Positions 7,374 to 16,506 of a stretch of 49,742 nt of DNA are shown in pieces. The DNA lies in NCBI GenBank assembly GCA_020431405.1, contig JAGQIK010000298.1:1-49742 (forward strand). The letters run 5' to 3'. The stretch comes from Myxococcales bacterium. GTDB taxonomy: Bacteria; Myxococcota_A; Polyangia; GCA-2747355. The position numbers were made by a program, and so were the translations under genes. The notes beneath the pieces were generated by a model that saw nothing but the letters and a program-made list of their open reading frames with translations, was not told the origin of the DNA and ran no database searches. Numbering within the stretch: position 1 is the stretch's first letter; the number at the start of each line of letters is the position of its first letter.

Positions 7374-9952
7374 GGCGACACCAACTTTTCGCCGAGGAGC
7401 TGTGCGAGGCGCGCGATCCACAGCGGCAGCCGCGGCGCGCGCACCCGTCCGCCGCGTTTGGCCCGTCGCAGGTGGGCCAGCGCGCGACGCGGGTCCTTGC
7501 GGCGCAGCGCGATGGCCGCGAGGTCGAGGTGCGTGCGTGGGATCTCTGCCGCCAACGTGCCGAGGTCGGCGCGCGCGCGCGGCAGCGACCGCGTCGAGGC
7601 AGCGAGCTTGACCACCAGGATGTCGTGCCGCTGTGCGGCAGTGCTCGGCGTGACGCTCGATAGCTGCGCCAGCGCGACGTTGTAGCGTCCGCTGTCGACG
7701 TAGCGCCGCGCCAGTCGGAGGCGCGCAGCCGTCGCGATGCGAGCCGCCAGCGCGGCCAACCGTGGCGCGTCGCGTTTGCTGGCCTGCGCCAGCGCTTCGA
7801 TCTGTTGCGTAGCGCGAAGCAACGTTCGCCGTGACCTGCCGCGCAGGCGCGCGTAAGCGCCGATGAAGCGGATCCAGCGTCTGGCGACGCGGCCGGCGGT
7901 ACGCGCGGGCACGCACGCGCGCGCGCGTGGGCCGAGCGCTTTGGTCGTGCGCCGAGCATCGCCGAGCTGCGCCCACGCGACCGCGAGCGCGCATCGGCCG
8001 CGCTGCGCCAACGCGCCGGCAGTGCCGCCGCTGATCTTGCCCAGGCGATCGAGATCCTCGAGCGCTTCGCGCGTGGCGCCGGCGGCGATGCGCGCGTGCG
8101 CGCGACGCAGCAGAACGCGAGCCATGTTGGTGCGCGCCGAGCGCGCCACGGCGAGCGCCGCGTCGCTTCCGCTGAGCGTCGACAGCTCGCGCAGCTGGCG
8201 CAGCCCTTCGCGGCGTTTGCCGCGCCGCACGTCGTTGAGCGCGCGATCGAGGCGGATCCGTTGCAGGTCCGCGCGCAGGCGCCTTCGTGTGGGCACCGAC
8301 AGTCGACCGTCTAGGGCGCGGCGCACGAGCCGAGCCGCGCGTGCGAAATGCGGGGCTGCCGCCGCGAGGTCGCTGCGCGCGTAGTAGGCACGCGCGAGCA
8401 GGTGCGCGACAGCGTGTCGCGGCCGCGCCTTCTCGGCGGCGAGCGCCCGCAGCGCTGTGATCGCCGCCTTGACCTTGCCCCGCGCGAGCAGCACCTGCGC
8501 CAGGTCTCGCCGCGTGGTCACATCGCGCGGGACACGATCGAGGGCGCTGCGCAGCAGCTGCTCGGCGTGCTCGAGCTTGCCCGCGTGGTAGGCCGCGGCG
8601 GCCAGCGCGCCGAGCGAGATCAGCAGCGGCTGCAGCGAGGCTGGCCGATGGCCGTGCTGCAGCGCCGCTCGCAGTGCCTTGGCGGCGACGTCGTGCTCCT
8701 CGCGCGCCTGATGCGCCCGACCGAGGACCCACGAAATCTCGGCGCCATTGGCTTGGAGCGCGGCGCCTGCCACTTTGGCCAGTCGCTCGATGACCGCTGC
8801 GGCGTCTCCGAGGCGCAGCGTCGCGCGGCCCCACAACGCGAGCAAGGCCCAGCGGCGCTTCCCGCGCCGGCGCGGCAGCGCGCGCTGGCAGAGCGATTGT
8901 GCGTCGTCTGTGTGCCCGAGCTGCAGCATCAGCTGCGCACGCTCGAAGACGGCATCGGCGCCGAAACGAAGATCGCCGCGCGGGTCGAGCTTGTCCGCTC
9001 GCGCGTAGTCGTCGAGCGCGCCGCGCGTGTCGCCCGTGGCGCTGCGCGCTCGGGCGCGCAGCAGCAATCCGCGCCCGTCGAGGCGGCCGCCGCGCAGCGT
9101 CGCGTAGCGTGCCATCGATACGAGCGCTTGCCGCGGCGCGCCCTTGCGCAGCAAGCACAGCGCCTCGTTGTGGGCGATGAAGGGCAACTTCTTCTCGAAG
9201 CGCCGCAGCGCGCGTAGCTGCGGCAGCGCGCTGTCGCAGCGACCGAGCGCCGCGTTGGCGGCAGCGAGCAGCGCCCGCGGCGCGACATCGCGCGGAGGCT
9301 CGCCCTCCGCGGCGGGCGCGCCGATGAGCCCGGAGGCGATGCGCTTGGCCTCGGCGTAGCGGCCGCTGTGCAGCGCGGCGAGCGCTAGGCCGAGCCGGGC
9401 GCGCCGCTCTCCGCCGTCGGCGCGTGGCGTGGCGCTGCGCTGCACGAGGTAAGCGCGCAGCGCGGAGGCCGCTTTGGACCAATAGCCCAGGCGCAGGCCG
9501 ACCTCGCCGAGAAGCAGCGCGGCCGCGGGCGAGGAGAGATCAGCCGCGCGTGCACGCTCGAGCACGCGCCACGCCTCGACGAGCTTGCCGCGCGCCTCGA
9601 GGTGATAGCCAAGCCGCGTCAGCAGCCCGGCGTGGGCGGCACCTAGGTAGCCGAGGCCGCGCCGCAGGATGCGGATCGCCGCCGCGTGGCGACCGAGCCG
9701 TGCCAGCACGGACGAGAGGTCGAGGTAGGCCGCCTCGAGCGTCGGGTCGCTCTCGGTGGCGTGCAGCAGCAGCGCTGCAGCGCGGTCGAGCCGACCGCTG
9801 CGCTCGAGCCAGCGCGCCTGCCGCACCAGCGCGGTCGTCTGGGCGCGGGCCAACGACGTCTGCGCCGTCGCGAGACGCGGCACGCCGGCAACAACCGCCG
9901 CTGTCGCCAGGGCCAGCGCCAGCTGCAGTGCTGTTAGCGGTTGGCGATGCAA
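7370..9952 (-). CDS. Exported tetratricopeptide-repeat protein
   Basis: This 860-residue protein begins with a signal peptide (hydrophobic LALALATAAVVAG, cleavage near ATAQ at about residue 30). It is then almost entirely helical TPR-like repeats, for example LDRAAALLLHATESDPTLEA and HAAAIRILRRGLGYLG. Arg, Ala and Leu dominate. No catalytic domain is seen; TPR arrays of this kind are protein-protein scaffolds, here in the periplasm. The start is a TTG at 9952 that overlaps the nucleotidase-domain gene by 19 bp. No ATG or GTG lies between it and the signal peptide, and the signal peptide fixes the frame. The stop overlaps the PhnD-like start by 4 bp. It may bridge the outer-membrane receptor and the binding protein of the same operon. 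Confidence 0.85.
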   Translation of the reverse strand: MHRQPLTALQLALALATAAVVAGVPRLATAQTSLARAQTTALVRQARWLERSGRLDRAAALLLHATESDPTLEAAYLDLSSVLARLGRHAAAIRILRRGLGYLGAAHAGLLTRLGYHLEARGKLVEAWRVLERARAADLSSPAAALLLGEVGLRLGYWSKAASALRAYLVQRSATPRADGGERRARLGLALAALHSGRYAEAKRIASGLIGAPAAEGEPPRDVAPRALLAAANAALGRCDSALPQLRALRRFEKKLPFIAHNEALCLLRKGAPRQALVSMARYATLRGGRLDGRGLLLRARARSATGDTRGALDDYARADKLDPRGDLRFGADAVFERAQLMLQLGHTDDAQSLCQRALPRRRGKRRWALLALWGRATLRLGDAAAVIERLAKVAGAALQANGAEISWVLGRAHQAREEHDVAAKALRAALQHGHRPASLQPLLISLGALAAAAYHAGKLEHAEQLLRSALDRVPRDVTTRRDLAQVLLARGKVKAAITALRALAAEKARPRHAVAHLLARAYYARSDLAAAAPHFARAARLVRRALDGRLSVPTRRRLRADLQRIRLDRALNDVRRGKRREGLRQLRELSTLSGSDAALAVARSARTNMARVLLRRAHARIAAGATREALEDLDRLGKISGGTAGALAQRGRCALAVAWAQLGDARRTTKALGPRARACVPARTAGRVARRWIRFIGAYARLRGRSRRTLLRATQQIEALAQASKRDAPRLAALAARIATAARLRLARRYVDSGRYNVALAQLSSVTPSTAAQRHDILVVKLAASTRSLPRARADLGTLAAEIPRTHLDLAAIALRRKDPRRALAHLRRAKRGGRVRAPRLPLWIARLAQLLGEKLVSP

Positions 9953-10719
9953 TCGGTCGTGAGCGTGATGCGCCCTTCGGTCTTGGGCGATACGGGAGAG
10001 TTCTTCGCGAAGTAGTCTTCGACCACGGGGTGCTCCTTGAGCGTCGTGGTCATGGCCTGCTGCTCGCCGAGCTGCACGTGGCCGTCGCTGCCCGACGCGA
10101 TGAACGCGGCGAGCACGATCTTGTAGGTGGCCTCGGGATCGACGTCCGCGCCGCCGACCTTGATGCTCGTGACGCGGTCACCCTCGCTGACGATCGACTT
10201 CGCCTCGGCGTCGAGCTGCTGCGCCGTGCGCGAGCAGTCGGCGCTGTAGCTCATGCCGGCCACGTGCACGAAGTAGCCTTTGATTTCGCCCGGGATGCCC
10301 GAGACGCCGCGCTCGAGCGTCGATTTGAGCACGTCGCCCGTGACCTCGACGATCACCAGGTCGTTGTTGAAGGGCAGCACGACGTCGAGCTCCGCGCGCG
10401 TGAAGTCGCCGGCGGGGATCGTGTAGCTCGCGCACTGCGTGGCGTCGTGCTCGGCGGGGCAGCGCAGGCCGCCGCCGTTGACGATGGCGATGTCGGCGCT
10501 CGCGCCGGCCGCCGCGAGGAAGGCGTCCGCGATCAAGTTGCCGATGGGCGCCTCTTGGTTGCGCGTCAGCGTCTCGCGTAGCTCGAGGTCAACGGCCGTC
10601 TTGCCGATCACGACCGCGCCCGGGTCGTCGCTCCCGCACGCGGTCAAACCGCACGCGACCAGACCGAGCACCACCACGCCGAACACCGCCCGCGACATCA
10701 GAAGCTGGGTCATCTTCAT
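9934..10719 (-). CDS. Lipoprotein consisting of a 5'-nucleotidase C-terminal domain
   Basis: This 261-residue protein has a lipoprotein signal (GLVACGLTACGSDD, lipidated Cys most likely in LTAC). The rest matches the C-terminal substrate-binding domain of UshA-type 5'-nucleotidases: IGNLIADAF, DIAIVNGGGLR, GDFTRAELDVVLPFNNDLVIVEVTG, LKSTLERGV, then TYKIVLAAFIASGSDGH. The N-terminal metallophosphoesterase domain that normally performs the hydrolysis is absent, and the protein is complete, with its own start and signal. It may therefore bind a nucleotide or sugar-phosphate rather than cleave it. It overlaps the TonB receptor gene by 4 bp (ATGA) and the TPR gene by 19 bp. Confidence 0.87.
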   Translation of the reverse strand: MKMTQLLMSRAVFGVVVLGLVACGLTACGSDDPGAVVIGKTAVDLELRETLTRNQEAPIGNLIADAFLAAAGASADIAIVNGGGLRCPAEHDATQCASYTIPAGDFTRAELDVVLPFNNDLVIVEVTGDVLKSTLERGVSGIPGEIKGYFVHVAGMSYSADCSRTAQQLDAEAKSIVSEGDRVTSIKVGGADVDPEATYKIVLAAFIASGSDGHVQLGEQQAMTTTLKEHPVVEDYFAKNSPVSPKTEGRITLTTDCIANR

Positions 10720-13010
10720 AACTCGCCGTTAAACAGCAACATACCGCGAATACGGTCGCGAGGCACCCCTTCGGGGACGCGGTTGGCGCGAAACGGTGGA
10801 TCGGCGATCGCCTGGTTGGTCAGATTGTGAACGAGAAGTGACAGCCTCAGCCTGCGCGCGTTGGCCCAGCGGAACGTGTAGCTAGCGCCCATGGTCAGCA
10901 GGTGATAGGCCGGGTAGTCGTAGAAGTGCAGCCGCTCGAGCGTTGTTCGCTGGTCGTTGCTGCGCGAGCTGCCGACCTCGAGCAGGCCGAGCAGCCGCAG
11001 CTCGCCAACGACGCGCACCGAAGCTCCCGCGTTGACGCGCAAGCGCGGCACCGAGCGCAGGCTGCTGCTGGTGTCGATGTTCTGGCCTGCGGCGTCGTAC
11101 TTGTAGGCGATGGTCGAGGAGAACCACGACGCGTTGGCGAAGGCGTCGAAGCGCCCCGGCCACGAGGCGCGCACCTCGGCGGCGAAGCCGTAGGTCGAGA
11201 TCGCCGACGTGTTGAGGAATGGATTCTGCGACGCGGTGAGCGGCGCGCGGTCGATGCTGTCGGTGATGTACGTATAGAAGCCGTTGACCGTGGCGCGCAC
11301 GATGAGCCGCTGTGTCGGGATGGTGACGCCGACGCTCGCCTCGCCGGTGCGCACGATCGAGGGGTCGAGCTGCGGGTTGGCGAGGAACGCGCCGAGGTTC
11401 TGCGAGTTGGAATTGTCGTAGAGCTCCTCGAAGGTCGGCGCACGAAACGCCATGCCGAAGAAGACGCGCGCCGTGAGCCAGCCGCGGCGCCACACCACCG
11501 CGCTGCGTGGGCTGACGGCCGAGCCGAAGTCGCTGTAGAGGTCGTAGCGCGCGCCGAGCACGAGCCGAAAGCCCGCCGGCAGCTCCAGGACGTCCTCGAG
11601 GTAGGCGCCCAGCACCGCGCGCGTGCGCCCCGACTGCGTGAAGTCCGCGCCGAGGTTTTCGCCGAAGGGCTTGAGGTCGCCGGTTTGGTCGTAGTTGCTG
11701 GTCAGGTCGTAGCGCGCCAGCGCCATGTACTCGAGCTCGACGCCGATGGTCAGCAGATTGCGCGGGTGGAAGCGCAGCGACAGCCGCGTGTTGCTGCGCA
11801 CGAGGTATTCGCGGTAGCGGATGCGTTTGAGCTGGCCGTCGGGAAACAGCACCTCCGCGCCAGCGACGATCTCTTTGAAGCCGTCGGGTGCGACCTGGAT
11901 CATGCGGTCGTAGTCGCCGAGGTCGAACGAGACATTCTGGCCGAGCTCGAGCCAGCGCGTCAGCGGCACGTCGTAGCGCAGCTGCGCCAGCACGCGCAGC
12001 GTCTGCAGCGTGCTGTCGGGCGCCAGTGTGTCCCACTCGCCGATCAGCGGCCCGCGGCTCTGGTAGATCACGTGCGCCACCGCCGACAGCGAGTCAGCAC
12101 GCGCAAGCAACCCGCGCGGCGCGGCGGCGAACACCGACGCGTGAAAGGTGTGGCTCTGGCCCTGGGTGTAGGCCGAACGTGCGCAATCGCTCGAGCAGGC
12201 GAGCGACTGCGGCTTGTTGTCGAGGGTGAAGCGATTGCGTGTCAGCGAGTCTTCGACCACCAACAGCTGCGGGCCGCCCGAGAAGATCCCCTGAACGGTC
12301 ACCGCCAGGCGCATGTCGCGCAGCGCCGGCGACCAGTAGCCGCTGACGCCCCAGGCGTTGGGCAGCGCGCCGGCGCGCTCGCCGCCCGATGTGCTCACCG
12401 ACAGCGTCGCCTCGCGCCCGCGCCGCTGGCGCGAGTAGATCGCCACCACGCCGGCGAAGGCGTTGGTGCCGTAGAGCGCCGAGCCGGGCCCGCGGATGAC
12501 CTCGATGCTGTCGATCATCGCGATGGGCAGGTCGTAGAGCACGCGCCCGTCGTAGAAGTCGTTGATGCGCATGCCGTCGAGCAGCACCAGCACCTCGGCG
12601 TCGACCTTTCGACCGCGTACGGCGACGTGATAGAAGCCGAAGAGGTCGCGCGTGACGTCGAGCTCGGGCACCAGGCGAAGCGCTTCGAAGAGCGTTCGCG
12701 CGCCGATGAGGCGCGGGTCGCGCGCCGACAGCCGCGTCACGATAGCCGGCGCCTCGCCGATAGGCATCGGGATACGCGCCGCTGAACGCACGATGTCGCC
12801 GTCCGCCGCGTCGCGCCCGCGCGTGTCGGCCGCACCGCCGCGCCGGCGCTGCTCGGCGGCGTCGACATCGACCAGCGCTTTCCAGTCGGGCAGGGCGATA
12901 CCGGCGCGCGCCGGCTGCGAGCTCGGCGCGGGCTTGTCCGCCGAAGCGACGCGGGACGCGAGAGCGGCGAGCAGCATCGCCGCCAGGACGGTGTAGGTTC
13001 TATCGGGCAC
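10716..13010 (-). CDS. TonB-dependent outer-membrane receptor
   Basis: This 764-residue protein starts at a GTG at 13010 just before a signal peptide (TVLAAMLLAALASRVASA). A longer open frame to 13469 would lie antisense to the next gene. The plug domain is clear: ARTLFEALRLVPELDV, VAVRGRKVDAEVLVLLDGMRINDFYDG, IDSIEVIRGPGSALYGTNAFAGVVAIYS. The remainder is a beta-barrel with many aromatic-rich strands, such as FRLVLGARYDLYSDFG and AFRAPTFEELYD. Barrels of this family import siderophores, vitamins, sugars or nucleotide-like ligands using TonB energy. The chain ends in Leu rather than the usual terminal Phe or Trp. It is the first gene of the operon running down to 4885; the partner genes hint at a phosphorylated ligand, which is inference. 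Confidence 0.93.
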   Translation of the reverse strand: MPDRTYTVLAAMLLAALASRVASADKPAPSSQPARAGIALPDWKALVDVDAAEQRRRGGAADTRGRDAADGDIVRSAARIPMPIGEAPAIVTRLSARDPRLIGARTLFEALRLVPELDVTRDLFGFYHVAVRGRKVDAEVLVLLDGMRINDFYDGRVLYDLPIAMIDSIEVIRGPGSALYGTNAFAGVVAIYSRQRRGREATLSVSTSGGERAGALPNAWGVSGYWSPALRDMRLAVTVQGIFSGGPQLLVVEDSLTRNRFTLDNKPQSLACSSDCARSAYTQGQSHTFHASVFAAAPRGLLARADSLSAVAHVIYQSRGPLIGEWDTLAPDSTLQTLRVLAQLRYDVPLTRWLELGQNVSFDLGDYDRMIQVAPDGFKEIVAGAEVLFPDGQLKRIRYREYLVRSNTRLSLRFHPRNLLTIGVELEYMALARYDLTSNYDQTGDLKPFGENLGADFTQSGRTRAVLGAYLEDVLELPAGFRLVLGARYDLYSDFGSAVSPRSAVVWRRGWLTARVFFGMAFRAPTFEELYDNSNSQNLGAFLANPQLDPSIVRTGEASVGVTIPTQRLIVRATVNGFYTYITDSIDRAPLTASQNPFLNTSAISTYGFAAEVRASWPGRFDAFANASWFSSTIAYKYDAAGQNIDTSSSLRSVPRLRVNAGASVRVVGELRLLGLLEVGSSRSNDQRTTLERLHFYDYPAYHLLTMGASYTFRWANARRLRLSLLVHNLTNQAIADPPFRANRVPEGVPRDRIRGMLLFNGEL

Positions 13011-13158
13011 GAGTCGTGGAAGCGCTGGCGTCGAGACTACACCGCTCGCTGGCCCGCGGGTTGCTACGACTGACGCTCGTGACCATACGGCCAAGGCCTC
13101 GAACGCGCGTGTGCCGCGGCGCGCGCTGCGCACGACCGTGAGCAGCGGCTGGAGACAG

Positions 13159-14799
13159 ATGACCACGGCCACGGCGCTGTTGGTCATCGCCCTGGCGGGC
13201 TGCACGGCGGAGATCACGAGCAGCGACGACGCGCGCGTCGCCGACCAGGCGACAGGAGCGGCTGACAGCAGCGCAGCGCGTGACGTGCGCGCGGACGCGC
13301 CGCTGCCCGCAGCCGACGCTCTTGGCGTCGACGCGCCGCGCGCTGACAGCGCCCCGCCCGATACCAGCAAGCCGCCACCGGACACGAGCAACCTGCCGCC
13401 CGACGCGAGCAAGCCGCCGCCCGACACGGGCAACGCTAGCGGCTGCAACAGCAACGTCGACTGCGCCAACTACGTCTGCATCAAGGGCCAGTGCGTCAGC
13501 GATCCGCTGGCGCGCGCTTTCTCGGGCGAGGCGATCTTCGTCAAGGATCAGAGCGGGCTCGGCAGCGCCTTCAACATGCACTTTCCGTCGGTGCAGGCCG
13601 TCGGCTCGACGCTCTACGCGTTCTATATCGACAACGTCATCGTCGCCGGCGTGGGTCGCAGCCGCATCGGCTTGGCCACCTCCACCGACGCCAAGACGTT
13701 CGTCAAACAAGGCGTGGCGCTCGACATTGGCGGCGCCTGGGAGACCGTCTACGACGCCAAGACCGACCTCGCACACCAGCTCGGCGAGCTCGCCAGCGAT
13801 GGCTGGGCCGCTGACGTCACGCGCCACAACAAGGGCTTTCTGATCTACGGGCCGTACCGCACGTTCGACCCGCTCGTGGCGCAGATCGTCTCCTTTCGCA
13901 TGCTCGTCGACTACAACCTCGACCACGTGCAGGTCGCCAACATCGAGGTCTACGACGCCACCGCCAACGCCGTCGTCGCGCAGCGTACGCTCTATCGCGA
14001 CGACTTCGCCGCGGCGTGGGCCTATCAGATCTTCAACCTGCAGCTCGCGCCGCAGGCCGGCCATCGCTACGAGTTTCGCGTCTACTGGCACGACACGACC
14101 TACACGCGCGTGAGCAGCGTCTCGCTCTCGAGCGGCAAGCTGCCGCTATGGGACGATCGGCTCGCCTCGTTCCCCGGCGTGCTCGCGCTCGGCAGCACGT
14201 GGTACGTCGCCTACGAAGGCGCCTCCGTCGGCGCGACCTCGCCGGGCGACGTCGGCCTCGTGACCTCGACCGATCCCAAACGCTTCACGCGCTCGCGCGC
14301 CGGGCCGTTCCTCGCGCACGACAGCAGCGGCTGGGAGGGCACCAACATCGGCACGCCCTCGCTGCACGCCGAGGGCAACACGATCTACCTCTACTATCAC
14401 GGCTTCGACGGCACGGACGTGCAGATCGGGCTCGCCACGTTCACGCCCGGCGGCGCGCCGACGAAGTACGCCGGCAATCCGATCCTGCGCACGTCGAGCA
14501 GCGGCTGGGACTCGGGCACCGTCGGAAAGCGCAGCCGCATCTTCAAGGAGAACGGCCGCTACTACATGGCCTACGAAGGCAGCACCGAGCAGCCCTTCAA
14601 CACCGCGCGCTGGGCCACAGGCCTCGCGCGCTCGAGCGACCTGCGCAGCTGGCAGAAGAGCGCGATCAACCCGGTGGTCGCGCAGACGAGCGGCGGCTTC
14701 GGCAACGACGGTCCCGAGCTGGTGCTGTTTCAGGGGCGCTACTACCTCTACGTGCGCGTCGGCGGTTCCACCACGCGCTATCGCCTGCAGGGGCGCTAG
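13159..14799 (+). CDS. Beta-propeller lipoprotein resembling GH43/GH32-type glycosidases
   Basis: This 546-residue protein starts at the ATG at 13159, preceded by a GGAGA ribosome site, and has a lipobox ALAGC. A Pro/Asp/Ser linker with 7-residue repeats (D-T-S-K-P-P-P type) and a small Cys-rich knot (CNSNVDCANYVCIKGQC) follow. The rest has five-bladed propeller signatures: repeated GNTIYLYYHGFDG, GRYYMAYEGS and GRYYLYVRVGG blades, and GLA-[TR]-S-x-D strands typical of GH43/GH32-like folds. A beta-rich insert of about 90 residues (about 235-325) interrupts the propeller and may be a carbohydrate-binding module. Catalytic acids could not be assigned, so sugar binding without hydrolysis is possible. 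It is divergent from the TonB receptor operon and probably surface-exposed. Confidence 0.75.
   Translation: MTTATALLVIALAGCTAEITSSDDARVADQATGAADSSAARDVRADAPLPAADALGVDAPRADSAPPDTSKPPPDTSNLPPDASKPPPDTGNASGCNSNVDCANYVCIKGQCVSDPLARAFSGEAIFVKDQSGLGSAFNMHFPSVQAVGSTLYAFYIDNVIVAGVGRSRIGLATSTDAKTFVKQGVALDIGGAWETVYDAKTDLAHQLGELASDGWAADVTRHNKGFLIYGPYRTFDPLVAQIVSFRMLVDYNLDHVQVANIEVYDATANAVVAQRTLYRDDFAAAWAYQIFNLQLAPQAGHRYEFRVYWHDTTYTRVSSVSLSSGKLPLWDDRLASFPGVLALGSTWYVAYEGASVGATSPGDVGLVTSTDPKRFTRSRAGPFLAHDSSGWEGTNIGTPSLHAEGNTIYLYYHGFDGTDVQIGLATFTPGGAPTKYAGNPILRTSSSGWDSGTVGKRSRIFKENGRYYMAYEGSTEQPFNTARWATGLARSSDLRSWQKSAINPVVAQTSGGFGNDGPELVLFQGRYYLYVRVGGSTTRYRLQGR
13360..13434 (+). repeat. 21-bp coding tandem repeat (Pro-rich linker)
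   Basis: About 3.6 copies of a 21-bp unit encode a 7-residue period of the type D-T-S-[KN]-[PL]-P-P. It forms the flexible linker between the lipidated N-terminus and the folded part of the propeller lipoprotein. Copies begin at 13360, 13381, 13402 and 13423, and differ mostly by single-base changes. Confidence 0.8.
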
Positions 14800-14899
14800 C
14801 GGCCGCGCCATCGTCGCAAAGTCGAAGGCCGGAGGGGGCGTGCGACCTAGCGATTTCAAGGGCTTGCCCTGGGCATAGGCCTTGCTCTGGCCTCTTGGC

Positions 14900-16486
14900 G
14901 TGACCCGGCCGATCCCTACGGCGTGGCGAAGCGCTGCGCTCGTCGCCGTGCTGCTGTCGTCGCTCTTCGGCGGCGGCGGCGGTCGGGCCTACAGTGCCCC
15001 CGCTCGGCTGTGGACGCGCCACGCACGACAGAGCCCGACGGGCTACTCGACGTTCGCGCTCGGAGACACCCACGGCGACGTTGGCCAGGCGCGGCGCGTG
15101 CTGGCTGGCGCGCGCCTTGTCACCACGCGCGGTCGCTGGGCTGGAGGCAAGTCGCGCCTCGTGCTCGTCGGCGACCTGGTCAACAAGGGCAGCCGCAGCC
15201 TCGAGATGCTGCGCTTCGCGCGCTCGCTCTCGACGCAGGCGCGCCGCGCGGGCGGTCGCGTGCACGTGCTGCTCGGAAACCACGAGCCGCTGTTGGTCGC
15301 CGCCGCGCTCGCTACGCAAAAGCTCGACGCGCGCGAGCTGCGCCAGCTGGCGCGCCACCAGCGCGCCCTGCGCACGCTGCACGCGGCCGAGCCGGAGCTC
15401 TTGCGCGCGCTCGCCTTCGCCGAAGGCTCGCTCGCGCGCGCCATCGCCGAGGCGCCCGAGTATGGCTACGAGGCGCCGCTGACCGCGCGCCAGCGCAGGC
15501 TGCTCGCCGAGGCGGCCAAGCCGCTGCGCGCGGCGCTTTCGATCATGAAGCGCCATCGCGCGGGCGCGATCTGGACCTGCTTCGTCGGCAACCTCGGCCG
15601 CTACGATGACGCGCGTGCGCTCGCGCGCGACCACAACCTGCTTTCGTGGCTGCAAACGCGGCCGCTGATGGGCACGCTCGCGGGCGATCTGCTGCTGCAC
15701 TCCGACGCGCCAAAGGCCTACGAGACGCTCGGCAAGACGGTGCTCTCGGCCAACCGCCGCGCGCGTCGGCTGATGCGCACGCAGCGGGGCGCCTACCAGC
15801 TGTTCGACCTGCTCACCGATCGCGGCGGGCTCGAGCGCGACAAGGCCGTCAGCACACTGCTCGCCACCTACGGCGGCCAGCGCGTGATCCACGGTCACAC
15901 GCCGCACGAGCGTCGCGGCCCGCTGGTCAGCGCACGCGCGCGGCGCCTCGACATCGACGGCAGCCTCAGCAACGCCTTCGGCCACGATCCCGGGCGCGGC
16001 TTCGTGCTGCTCGCGCGTCGCCCGCGCACGCCTTCGAAGACCGCGCGCGCCAAGGCGAGCGACCTCGACGCGATCTACCAGATCGAGCGGCGCTCGTTCA
16101 GCCGCATGGACGCCTACGACAAGAAGTCGCTGGGCCGTCTGATCGGCCAGACCTTCGTGGTGCGCGCCGGCGGCCGCGCCGTGGCGGACCTCGTCTACGA
16201 GATCGACAACAAGACCTTCGGCATGCCCTCGCTCTACGTGATCGGCATCGCGACGCACCCCAGCTGGCGCGGCCGCGGGCTCGGCACCAAGCTGCTGCAG
16301 CGCGCCGAGCAGCACGCCGCGCGCCGCGGCGTCGGCTGGGTCTACCTGCACGTGCGAAAGTCCAACGCCAACGCGCGGCGGCTCTACCGCAAGCTCGGCT
16401 ACAAGGTCGCGGCGACCGAGCGCGGCTACTACCACGACGGCGAAGACGCGGCCGTGATGCGCAAGGCGGTCCGGCGCTCGCGCTAG
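14900..16486 (+). CDS. Exported metallophosphoesterase fused to a GNAT acetyltransferase
   Basis: This protein of about 528 residues has an N-terminal hydrophobic segment (SAALVAVLLSSLFGGGGG) that looks like a signal sequence or anchor. Residues of about 50-370 are a calcineurin-like phosphoesterase with all metal motifs: GDTHGD (55-60), GDLVNKG, GNHE and a late HGHTPH. Residues of about 380-528 form a GNAT domain with LYVIGIATHPSWRGRGLGTKLL (acetyl-CoA loop R-G-x-G-L-G) and VRKSNANARRLYRKLGY, the RimI-like C-terminus. A joint phosphatase/acetyltransferase protein is unusual, and acetyl-CoA is not expected outside the cytoplasm. No good ribosome site was seen; GTG 14900 is chosen, while TTG 14882 would add six residues. 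The C-terminus is 20 bp from the convergent GT2 gene. Confidence 0.85.
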   Translation: MTRPIPTAWRSAALVAVLLSSLFGGGGGRAYSAPARLWTRHARQSPTGYSTFALGDTHGDVGQARRVLAGARLVTTRGRWAGGKSRLVLVGDLVNKGSRSLEMLRFARSLSTQARRAGGRVHVLLGNHEPLLVAAALATQKLDARELRQLARHQRALRTLHAAEPELLRALAFAEGSLARAIAEAPEYGYEAPLTARQRRLLAEAAKPLRAALSIMKRHRAGAIWTCFVGNLGRYDDARALARDHNLLSWLQTRPLMGTLAGDLLLHSDAPKAYETLGKTVLSANRRARRLMRTQRGAYQLFDLLTDRGGLERDKAVSTLLATYGGQRVIHGHTPHERRGPLVSARARRLDIDGSLSNAFGHDPGRGFVLLARRPRTPSKTARAKASDLDAIYQIERRSFSRMDAYDKKSLGRLIGQTFVVRAGGRAVADLVYEIDNKTFGMPSLYVIGIATHPSWRGRGLGTKLLQRAEQHAARRGVGWVYLHVRKSNANARRLYRKLGYKVAATERGYYHDGEDAAVMRKAVRRSR

Positions 16487-16506
16487 CAGCCGCGCCCGTC
16501 GAGACG

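Noticed and set aside
14800-14899. AGGGCTTGCCCT hairpin as a terminator
   Set aside because: A 5-bp stem with a 2-base loop and no following T-run is too weak.
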